DNA of 64,000 nt, taken from Aquabacterium sp. J223 (GTDB lineage Bacteria > Pseudomonadota > Gammaproteobacteria > Burkholderiales > Burkholderiaceae_C). Made by a program: the position numbers and the translations under genes. The DNA lies in NCBI RefSeq assembly GCF_024666615.1, contig NZ_CP088297.1, positions 62,001 through 126,000 of the forward strand. The letters run 5' to 3'. The notes below the pieces were generated by a model. The model saw only the letters and a list, made by a program, of their open reading frames with translations, did not search any database and was not told the origin of the DNA. Shown here piece by piece: positions 57,958-64,000 of the stretch (position 1 is its first letter; each line of letters opens with the position of its first letter).

Positions 57958-58685
57958 CGTCGGCGGCCCACGCCACCACCTCCGTTCCCGTGATCGTCAA
58001 GACCCTCGGCCGCTGCGACCACGGGGACACCGTGGCCGCCATGCGCGCCTTCACCGACGCCCGCGGCCCCGACACGCCCGACGAGCTGTGGCTGTGCGAG
58101 CACCCGCCCACCTTCACCCAGGGCCTGGCCGGCAAGGCCGAGCACGTGCTGGACGCCGGCGACATCCCGGTGGTGCCGACCAACCGCGGCGGGCAGGTGA
58201 CCTACCACGGGCCGGGGCAGGTGGTGGCCTACCCGCTGGTCGACCTGCGGCGGCAGGGCATCTTCGTCAAGGAGCACGTCTTCCGGCTGGAGCAGGCGGT
58301 GCTGAAGACGCTGGCCGAATTCGGCGTCACCGGCCACCGGGTGGCCGGTGCGCCGGGCATCTACGTGCGGCTGGACGATCCCTTCGGCCATGCGGTGCTG
58401 CCGCCGCGCCCGCCGGGCCCGGGGCAGTTCGACGGCCTGGGCAAGATCGCGGCGCTGGGCATCAAGGTCAGCCGCCACTGCACGTACCACGGGGTGGCGC
58501 TGAACGTGGCCATGGACCTGTCGCCCTTCTCGCGCATCAACCCTTGTGGGTACGCCGGGCTGCCCGCGGTCGACCTCGGTAGACTCGGGGTTTCCACGGA
58601 CTGGGCGACCGTGGCGGCCCGGCTGGGCCGGCGCCTGGCGGCTCAGTTCGAACCGCCACCGGGCGGCACCCCCTCGCCCCCCTGA
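57954..58685 (+). CDS. lipB: Octanoyl-[ACP]-protein N-octanoyltransferase LipB
   Basis: 243 residues. Transfers octanoate from ACP to lipoyl domains. [36 protein letters not shown] (substrate pocket) and [23 protein letters not shown] with the catalytic Lys, then INPCGYAG with the catalytic Cys, all present. TTG 57954 is the likely start (MTSAAHATT), overlapping the amidotransferase stop; a GTG 36 bases on is an alternative. A TAGACT hexamer at 58580-58585 uses a rare AGA codon and may be a lipA promoter. Confidence 0.95.
   Translation: MTSAAHATTSVPVIVKTLGRCDHGDTVAAMRAFTDARGPDTPDELWLCEHPPTFTQGLAGKAEHVLDAGDIPVVPTNRGGQVTYHGPGQVVAYPLVDLRRQGIFVKEHVFRLEQAVLKTLAEFGVTGHRVAGAPGIYVRLDDPFGHAVLPPRPPGPGQFDGLGKIAALGIKVSRHCTYHGVALNVAMDLSPFSRINPCGYAGLPAVDLGRLGVSTDWATVAARLGRRLAAQFEPPPGGTPSPP
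58580..58585 (+). promoter_or_regulatory. Possible internal -10 box (TAGACT) for lipA within lipB
   Basis: Same hexamer as other putative promoters here, inside lipB, 126 bases before the lipA ATG. It depends on an AGA arginine codon, rare in this GC-rich DNA. No clear -35 box. Confidence 0.3.
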
Positions 58686-58711
58686 CGCGGCCCGCCACGG
58701 GTCCCACGCCG

Positions 58712-59698
58712 ATGTCCACCGACACCACCACCCGGACCGCCGAGCCCGCCCCGAGCTACGACGCCAGCGCCAAGCAGAAGGCGCAGGCGAAGACGGCGCG
58801 CATCCCGATCAAGGTGGTGCCGGCGGAGGTGCTGAAGAAGCCGGACTGGATCCGCGTCAAGGCCGGCTCGGCCAGCACGCGCTTCTACGAGATCAAGCAG
58901 ATCCTGCGCGAGCACAAGCTGCACACCGTCTGCGAGGAGGCAAGCTGCCCGAACATCGGCGAGTGCTTCGGCAAGGGCACGGCGACGTTCATGATCATGG
59001 GCGACAAGTGCACCCGGCGCTGCCCGTTCTGCGACGTCGGCCACGGCCGGCCCGACCCGCTGGACGCCGACGAGCCGCTCAACCTGGCCAAGACCATCGC
59101 GGCGCTGAAGCTGAAGTACGTGGTCATCACCAGCGTCGACCGCGACGACCTGCGCGACGGCGGCGCGGCGCACTTCGTCGAGTGCATCCGCACCACCCGC
59201 GAGCTCAGCCCCGAGACCCGCATCGAGATCCTCACGCCCGACTTCCGCGGCCGCATGGACCGGGCGCTGGACATCCTCAAGGCCGCGCCGCCGGACGTGA
59301 TGAACCACAACCTGGAAACCGTGCCGCGGCTGTACAAGGAGGCACGGCCCGGGTCGGACTACCAGTTCAGCCTCAACCTGCTGAAGCGCTTCAAGGACTT
59401 CGCGCCCGGCGTGCCGACCAAGAGCGGCCTGATGCTCGGCCTGGGCGAGACCGACGAGGAGATCCTGCAGGTCATGCGCGACATGCGCGCGCACGGCATC
59501 GACATGCTGACCCTCGGCCAGTACCTGGCGCCCAGCGGCCACCACCTGCCGGTGCGCCGCTACGTCCATCCGGACACCTTCGCCATGTTCGAGCGCGAGG
59601 CGAGGGCCATGGGTTTCAGCCATGCGGCCGTGGGCGCCATGGTGCGGTCGAGCTACCACGCCGACCAGCAGGCGCACGCGGCGGGGGTCGACGTCTGA
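58712..59698 (+). CDS. lipA: Lipoyl synthase LipA
   Basis: 328 residues. The radical-SAM enzyme inserts two sulfurs into octanoyl-lipoyl domains. The auxiliary cluster motif is [12 protein letters not shown] (CX4CX5C), the radical-SAM motif is [10 protein letters not shown] (CX3CX2C), and the C-terminal RSSYHADQQ Ser ligates the auxiliary cluster. [14 protein letters not shown] and [21 protein letters not shown] are typical. ATG 58712 is 27 bases after the lipB stop. Followed by a strong terminator. Confidence 0.98.
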   Translation: MSTDTTTRTAEPAPSYDASAKQKAQAKTARIPIKVVPAEVLKKPDWIRVKAGSASTRFYEIKQILREHKLHTVCEEASCPNIGECFGKGTATFMIMGDKCTRRCPFCDVGHGRPDPLDADEPLNLAKTIAALKLKYVVITSVDRDDLRDGGAAHFVECIRTTRELSPETRIEILTPDFRGRMDRALDILKAAPPDVMNHNLETVPRLYKEARPGSDYQFSLNLLKRFKDFAPGVPTKSGLMLGLGETDEEILQVMRDMRAHGIDMLTLGQYLAPSGHHLPVRRYVHPDTFAMFEREARAMGFSHAAVGAMVRSSYHADQQAHAAGVDV

Positions 59699-59720
59699 CG
59701 TCCTGCTGAACGGACCATGG

Positions 59721-59750
59721 GAAACGGCCCCCGCGGGGGCCGTTTCCGTT
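59721..59750 (+). terminator. Rho-independent-type terminator after lipA
   Basis: Perfect 12-base inverted repeat gaaacggccccc (59721-59732) and gggggccgtttc (59735-59746) with two bases between, then cgttg. It sits between convergent lipA and the lipoprotein gene and may serve both. Confidence 0.8.
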
Positions 59751-59789
59751 GTGGGGCGCCTGCCGGCGCCCACCCCGCGCAGGCCGCGC

Positions 59790-62228
59790 TCAGCGGGCCA
59801 CCGACACCGGCGCCGCCGGCAGCGGCTGGCCGCCGGGGCCGGCGCTGAAGGTCAGCGGACCGACGGCGTCCTGCTGGCCCACGCCGGGCCTGCTCCAGTC
59901 GCACACGCCGTCGGGGAACACCGCCTGCAGCCGCGTCCACTGCGGGTCGGTGAAGGTGCTGGCCGCGTAGTCGGTGCGCAGCAGCGGCTTCAACTGGCAC
60001 TTCAGCACGTCCTCCGCCCGCGGGCCGCCGGCGACCTGGCGCGGCGACAGCGACGGCTTGAGGAACGGGTCGGCGTCGCACACCGCCGCGTCGAAGACCC
60101 GCGTGGTCTGCGCCACCTCCTGCGGCAGCAGGCAGAAGTCCCGCGTGTCGAAGGTGCCGGAGGTGGGCCGCGTGCGCCGCACCTTCTGCTCCAGCGTGCC
60201 GGCTGCGGTGTCGGCCTTGAGGCCGGTCAGCCAGTTGTCCATCGCCAGGAACGCGTCCGTGCCGAGCGTGCCCGGCGCGGCCAGGCCGGTGCGGGCGAAG
60301 CGCCACAGCGCCTGGTTGCCGGCGTCGCCCGCGCCCGCGGTGATGCGATCGCGGATGGCCCAGCTGAACCACTGGTGGTGGATCGGGATGGTGCCAGGGG
60401 TCTGGCCCGGCGGCACGGTGACGTTGGAATCGTCCCAGCCGCGCAGGTCGATGATGGCCGTCTTCGCCAGGTTCTTGCCGCTGGCCACGATGCCGGCGCG
60501 GTAGGCGATGTCCAGCGCCTCGCGGTCGGCGGTGGTGCGCGCCGCCCGCGGGGTGGAGTCGCGGTCGATGCCGCCGACGGCCTCGTTCAGCGCCACGAAC
60601 TCCTCGGCGGTGATGGCGCCGTCGCGCAGCGCCTTCAGGCCGTACTGCACGCCGACGTTGTCGCGGGTGTCGCGGCCCATGGCCACGCCGTTGACCGTCA
60701 CCGTGCCCCAGATCGGCGCCGCCCACGACCAGGCGTTGCAGCGCGGCAGCGTGGCGGTGGCGGCGGCGTTGGCCGGGTCGTAGACCGCGCTGTTGGGCAG
60801 CTCGCAGTTGTTGGTCGCGGTCGGCGACTGGGTGATGGCGCCGGTGGTGTTGTTGCTCACCAGGCGCTGGTTGTAGACCCCCGCGCGGCCGTTGCTGCCG
60901 AAGGCGTTGTACCAGGCGTGGCAGGCGCTCTGGTCGGGGTGGCCGTTGATGGCGGCCTTGCGTGCGTTGATCTGCGCCTGGGTCAGGCCCAGGCCGGCCC
61001 ACAGGTTGGTGATCGCCGGCTTCTGGTAGGCCTCGACCAGCAGCACGCAGTCGCCGACCTCCAGCGTCGTGGTCTCGGAGTCGGGGTAGGTGCAGCTGGT
61101 CACCACGCCGTCGAGCAGGCCCGGGTTGATCGAGGCGTTCATGTTCGAGTTGATCGAACCGCCGGAGCAGCCGGTGCCCATCGTGAACCTGATCGGCCCG
61201 TAGGTGTCGCCGATGTGCTCCTTCATCATCATCACCGTCTCGCTCATCATCACCCGGTTCGAGTTCCGGGCCGAGTCGGTCATGCTGTTGGCCACCACCA
61301 TGTGGCCGCGCCGGAGCTGTTCGTCGGCGCTGGGCCAGGCCAGCTGCGGCCGCGCCTGGCGGCGCGGCTGCCCGGTGCTGGAGCCGAAGTTGTAGTAGAC
61401 CTTGCCGTTCCACTGCGCCTGCGGCGCCGTCGCGGTCCAGGGCCGGGTCGGGTCGAACAGCACCACGATGTCGTAGATGCCGCGGTTCAGGGTGCCGCGC
61501 TCCACCCGCACGATGTAGGGCACCGTGGTGCCGGCCTCGGTGGTGGTGGTGGCCATGTCGGACGGCGTGCTGCCCGCGGTGTACGGCTTGAAGCAGCCGT
61601 TGGCCGGCGTCGCCGGCTGTGCCGGCACCGTGGCCGCGTTGGCGCCCGCCGACCACACCGGGTCGGGCAGGCCCAGCGTGCAGCCGGTGGGGTTCGCCGC
61701 GCTCTGCGCGGCCGCCGTGGTGCGGTAGTACAGCCGCGTCTCGCTGGCGATGTTGCAGTCGGCGTCCGGCGTGCCGGCCAGGCCGCTGGCGTTGGTGGCC
61801 GGGGTGGTGCCGCTGGCCACCTGCGGCGTCGGGGTGGCGCAGTAGAAGGGCTTGACCTGCGCGCCGGAGATGAGCGGGCCCTGGCGCGGGGTGTTGGTCA
61901 GCGTCAGCTGCGCCGAGCCGGCGCCATCGAGGGACGCGACCAGCGTGTTGGCCCCGGCGTTCAGGCCACCGACCACGCCGGTGATGCGGCCGTCGGCGCG
62001 GCGGGCGAAGGCGCTGCTGGCGTCGGCGCCGTTGAGCGTCACCCGCACGTTGCCGCCGATGCCCGCGGGCACCACCACCTCGACCAGGGCGTCGCCGCCG
62101 CTCACCAGGTCGGCGCGGGTGGACAGGGTGCGCAGCATGACGCCAGGGTCGTCGTCGCCGCCGCCGCAGGCCGCGAGCAGCAGGCTGCCCAGCGGCAGCA
62201 GCCAGGCGCCGGTCTTGATTCCGTTCAT
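59790..62228 (-). CDS. Large secreted lipoprotein, DUF6351-like putative hydrolase
   Basis: 812 residues. The signal peptide ends in LLLAAC (lipobox, Cys near 21), then a Gly/Asp-rich stretch. An Ig-like strand region (VSGGDALVEVVVPAGIGGNVRVTLNGADAS) precedes the main domain. GTGCSGGSINSN near residue 350 looks like a serine-hydrolase nucleophile elbow (GxSxG-like, with Cys before Ser), and many Cys suggest disulfides. FSWAIRDRITAGAG and IHHQW near 635 may hold the catalytic His. The layout resembles the DUF6351/tannase-like group. Substrate unknown. Divergent from the IclR regulator. Confidence 0.7.
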   Translation of the reverse strand: MNGIKTGAWLLPLGSLLLAACGGGDDDPGVMLRTLSTRADLVSGGDALVEVVVPAGIGGNVRVTLNGADASSAFARRADGRITGVVGGLNAGANTLVASLDGAGSAQLTLTNTPRQGPLISGAQVKPFYCATPTPQVASGTTPATNASGLAGTPDADCNIASETRLYYRTTAAAQSAANPTGCTLGLPDPVWSAGANAATVPAQPATPANGCFKPYTAGSTPSDMATTTTEAGTTVPYIVRVERGTLNRGIYDIVVLFDPTRPWTATAPQAQWNGKVYYNFGSSTGQPRRQARPQLAWPSADEQLRRGHMVVANSMTDSARNSNRVMMSETVMMMKEHIGDTYGPIRFTMGTGCSGGSINSNMNASINPGLLDGVVTSCTYPDSETTTLEVGDCVLLVEAYQKPAITNLWAGLGLTQAQINARKAAINGHPDQSACHAWYNAFGSNGRAGVYNQRLVSNNTTGAITQSPTATNNCELPNSAVYDPANAAATATLPRCNAWSWAAPIWGTVTVNGVAMGRDTRDNVGVQYGLKALRDGAITAEEFVALNEAVGGIDRDSTPRAARTTADREALDIAYRAGIVASGKNLAKTAIIDLRGWDDSNVTVPPGQTPGTIPIHHQWFSWAIRDRITAGAGDAGNQALWRFARTGLAAPGTLGTDAFLAMDNWLTGLKADTAAGTLEQKVRRTRPTSGTFDTRDFCLLPQEVAQTTRVFDAAVCDADPFLKPSLSPRQVAGGPRAEDVLKCQLKPLLRTDYAASTFTDPQWTRLQAVFPDGVCDWSRPGVGQQDAVGPLTFSAGPGGQPLPAAPVSVAR

Positions 62229-62535
62229 CGTTGTCTCCGTGTGTCGTGTCTTCTGCTATGCAGAATCACATCCCGAACTGAAATGTGTGAGCACACTCTA
62301 TGAGTCGGCTGATCCATCCCACAAGCACGGCAAAACACCGAGGTGCAGGGGCATGCGCGTTGCTTTGTCGCCCAGGTGTCTCCGCCTCGTCCGCATTGCA
62401 GAACAGCCTTGAATTTCCGTCGTCACTTTCGGGTCTGCCCCAATGCGGGATGCCTGCACGGCGGAACACAGTTCCGCACACAGAACGAGCGGCGGCGACA
62501 CGGCCGGGCTCCCTGCGATCGAACGCCGAACACCG
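62229..62535. other. Divergent intergenic region with two palindromes (lipoprotein / IclR)
   Basis: 307 bases without a gene. TTCTGC-TAT-GCAGAA (62251-62265), a perfect inverted repeat, lies 22 bases upstream of the lipoprotein start codon. GTGTG-AG-CACAC (62285-62296) lies 19 bases beyond. Both are suitable IclR-type operators. The ribosome site of the lipoprotein is GGAGA on the minus strand. From 62300 to 62535 I see nothing but GC-poorer noncoding DNA; the IclR start lacks a clear ribosome site. Confidence 0.55.
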
Positions 62536-63366
62536 ATGGAAGCCCTGCGCACCAAGACCAGCACTGCCGCGCCGCGTGCGCTGCGCGCCAGCCCACCCCG
62601 ACCGAAGGAGGACCGGCATTTCGTGACCGCGCTCGCCCGCGGCCTGGAGGTGCTGGCCTGCTTCCGCTCGGGTGACCGCGCCCTCGGCAACCAGGACATC
62701 GCCGAGCGCTGCCGGCTGCCCAAGTCCACCGTCTCGCGGCTCACCGCCACGCTCACCCGGCTGGGCTACCTGGTGCAGCAGGAGGACGGCGGCAAGTACC
62801 GGCTGGGCAATGCGACGCTGGCGCTGGGCAGCACCATGCTGGCCCGCATGGACGTGCGGCCGCTGGCCCGGCCGCTGATGCAGGAGCTGGCCGACTTCTC
62901 CCGCGCGATGGTTTCGCTGGGCACCCGCGACCGGCTGTCGATGATCTACGTCGAGAACTGCCGCAGCAGCGCGGCGCTGACGCTGAGCCTGGACATCGGC
63001 TCGCGCATCCCGCTCGCGATGACGGCGATGGGCCGCGCCTACCTGGTGGCGGTGAGCGAGCGCGAGCGCCAGCAGGTGCTGGACCGCGTCCACGAGCTCG
63101 ACGCCAGCCGCAGCGCGGACGCCGCCCGGTCCCTGGCCCGCGCCACGGAGGACTACCGGACGCTCGGCGTGACCACCTCCTTCGGCGAGTGGCAGCACGA
63201 CGTCAACGCCATCGCCCGGCCCTTCCATCCCGGGGGCGGCCGGCCCCCGATGGCCATCAACTGCGGCGGGCCGGCCTTCAACCTGTCCAAGGACTTCCTG
63301 CTCGGCGAGGTGCGACCGCGGCTGATCGAGCTCACGCAGCGGCTCGAATCGCTGCTGTCGCGCTGA
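62536..63366 (+). CDS. IclR-family transcriptional regulator
   Basis: 276 residues. The winged HTH is at about 35-95 (FVTALARGLEVLACFRSGDRALGNQDIAERCRLPKSTVSRLTATLTRLGYL). The effector domain has YVENCRSSAALTLSLDIGSRIPLAMTAMGRAYL and ends GGPAFNLSKDFLLGEVRPRLIELT. The usual cysteine and Gly-Pro sites are present in outline. Divergent from the lipoprotein gene and 22 bases upstream of the APH-like gene, so it may control both. Longer N-terminal starts are possible, but ATG 62536 fits the family length. Confidence 0.9.
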   Translation: MEALRTKTSTAAPRALRASPPRPKEDRHFVTALARGLEVLACFRSGDRALGNQDIAERCRLPKSTVSRLTATLTRLGYLVQQEDGGKYRLGNATLALGSTMLARMDVRPLARPLMQELADFSRAMVSLGTRDRLSMIYVENCRSSAALTLSLDIGSRIPLAMTAMGRAYLVAVSERERQQVLDRVHELDASRSADAARSLARATEDYRTLGVTTSFGEWQHDVNAIARPFHPGGGRPPMAINCGGPAFNLSKDFLLGEVRPRLIELTQRLESLLSR

Positions 63367-63388
63367 TGTGCGCGACCGGGGGGCACCC

Positions 63389-64000
63389 ATGACCACCGAT
63401 CCGCAATCCTTCGTCGGCACCCGGCCGGTGGACCCGGCCCATGCCTTCGACAGCGCGCGCCTGACGGCCTGGCTGCAGGACCACGTCGAGGGCTTCCGCG
63501 GCCCGCTGCAGGTGCAGCAGTTCAAGGGCGGGCAGAGCAACCCGACCTTCCTGCTGGTCGCCGGCGACGGCCGCCGCTTCGTGCTGCGCCGGCAGCCGCC
63601 GGGGCCGCTGCTGCCGTCGGCCCATGCGGTGGACCGGGAGTTCCGCGTCATGCGCGCGCTGGCCGGCACCGACGTGCCCGTCCCGCCGGTGCACGCGCTG
63701 TGCGAGGACCGCGACGTGATGGGCACGCTGTTCTACGTCATGGACTGCGTCGACGGCCGGGTGCTGTGGGACCCGTCGCTGCCCGGGCTGTCGGTGGCCG
63801 AGCGCGGCCGCGTCTACGACGAACTGAACCGCGTCATCGCCGCGCTGCACGGCGTCGACCCGCAGGCCGTGGGCCTGGGCGACTACGGCCGCAGCGGGCA
63901 GTACCTGGAACGGCAGATCGCCCGCTGGAGCAAGCAGTACAAGGCCGCCGAGACCGAGCCGATCGAGGCCGCCGACGCCCTCATCGACTGGCTGCCGCGC
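63389..64000 (+). CDS. APH-like phosphotransferase (ACAD10/11-type), 3' end off window
   Basis: At least 204 residues. Aminoglycoside-phosphotransferase fold: FKGGQSNPTFLLVAGDGRRFVLRRQPPGPLLPSAHAVDREFRVMRAL, then VYVMDCVDGRV-type FYVMDCVDGRVLWDP and RVIAALHGVDPQAVGLGDYG, as in bacterial homologues of ACAD10/ACAD11 kinase domains, which phosphorylate 4-hydroxyacyl-CoA. These genes usually stand beside an acyl-CoA dehydrogenase, which would be beyond the right edge. No antibiotic-resistance role is implied. ATG 63389. Confidence 0.88.
   Translation, partial: MTTDPQSFVGTRPVDPAHAFDSARLTAWLQDHVEGFRGPLQVQQFKGGQSNPTFLLVAGDGRRFVLRRQPPGPLLPSAHAVDREFRVMRALAGTDVPVPPVHALCEDRDVMGTLFYVMDCVDGRVLWDPSLPGLSVAERGRVYDELNRVIAALHGVDPQAVGLGDYGRSGQYLERQIARWSKQYKAAETEPIEAADALIDWLPR

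Noticed and set aside
59622-62303. A long plus-strand frame opposite the lipoprotein
   Set aside because: The minus-strand protein has a signal peptide, lipobox and a hydrolase-like motif; the plus frame has none.
63389-64000. Antibiotic-resistance aminoglycoside kinase
   Set aside because: The sequence matches ACAD10/11-type kinase domains linked to acyl-CoA catabolism, not resistance enzymes.

Overview
The window is very GC-rich, densely coded DNA with third-position G/C bias on both strands. Gene content points to a betaproteobacterium of the order Burkholderiales, most likely the Rubrivivax/Leptothrix/Ideonella neighbourhood. The pointers are an orphan Bug-type periplasmic binding protein, the order corC-lnt-glyQ-glyS-gmhB-plsC, argS-SPOR-dsbA followed by lptA-lptB-rpoN, a single-cysteine DksA next to a CobW GTPase, and lipB-lipA. 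It looks like core chromosome. I see no insertion sequence, prophage, CRISPR array, rRNA or tRNA.

Layout. 1-11.3 kb: transport and small metabolism: an MHS-type MFS permease cut by the left edge, a YbaK deacylase group, a lipoprotein, bioB, a cupin, a complete TRAP operon (dctP-dctQ-dctM), a divergent Bug protein and an SDR. 11.3-17.2 kb: MaoC-like protein, a membrane-anchored protein of unknown role, aceK and carbonic anhydrase, an MBL hydrolase and a YgjP-type metallopeptidase. 17.2-24.2 kb: plsC, gmhB, glyS, glyQ, lnt, corC (envelope and translation). 24.4-30.1 kb: CobW GTPase, dksA, a STAS/TPR-like protein, hslV-hslU. 30.2-34.5 kb: sbtB-sbtA bicarbonate uptake, coaX, a small membrane protein, mnmA and a Nudix hydrolase. 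34.6-41.3 kb: pntAA-panD-pntAB-pntB, fadD-mtnN, rsmE. 41.3-48.9 kb: rlmL, rpoN, lptB, lptA, dsbA, a SPOR protein, argS. 49-57 kb: a Ser/Thr kinase fused to a cyclic-nucleotide domain, a PsiF-repeat protein, a VOC protein, LysR divergent from glcB, a flavoprotein reductase and a zinc metallopeptidase. 57.2-64 kb: class II amidotransferase, lipB-lipA, a large DUF6351-like lipoprotein, a divergent IclR regulator and an APH-like kinase cut by the right edge.

How the genes fit together. Several serve carbon entry and the glyoxylate shunt: AceK controls isocitrate dehydrogenase, GlcB makes malate, LipA/LipB supply lipoate to 2-oxoacid dehydrogenases, FadD feeds acyl-CoA, and carbonic anhydrase with SbtAB handles bicarbonate. 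Pantothenate/CoA functions (panD, coaX) lie close together, and panD sits inside the transhydrogenase operon. Envelope genes (lnt, gmhB, plsC, lptA, lptB, dsbA, SPOR) form two blocks.

Two cautions and themes. First, five genes (the MFS permease, the cupin, glyQ, hslV and the PsiF protein) each carry a one-base shift, at or beside a G/C run in every case. Because glyQ is normally essential, sequencing or assembly indels are the likeliest cause. Second, at least five genes have a TAGAAT/TAGACT/TAGCAT hexamer only 5-8 bases before the start codon and no Shine-Dalgarno sequence, which suggests leaderless transcripts. I did not find a convincing wholly new system. The loci most worth following are the kinase/cyclic-nucleotide fusion, the CobW-DksA-STAS-HslVU block, SbtAB in a heterotroph-like genome, and panD within pnt.
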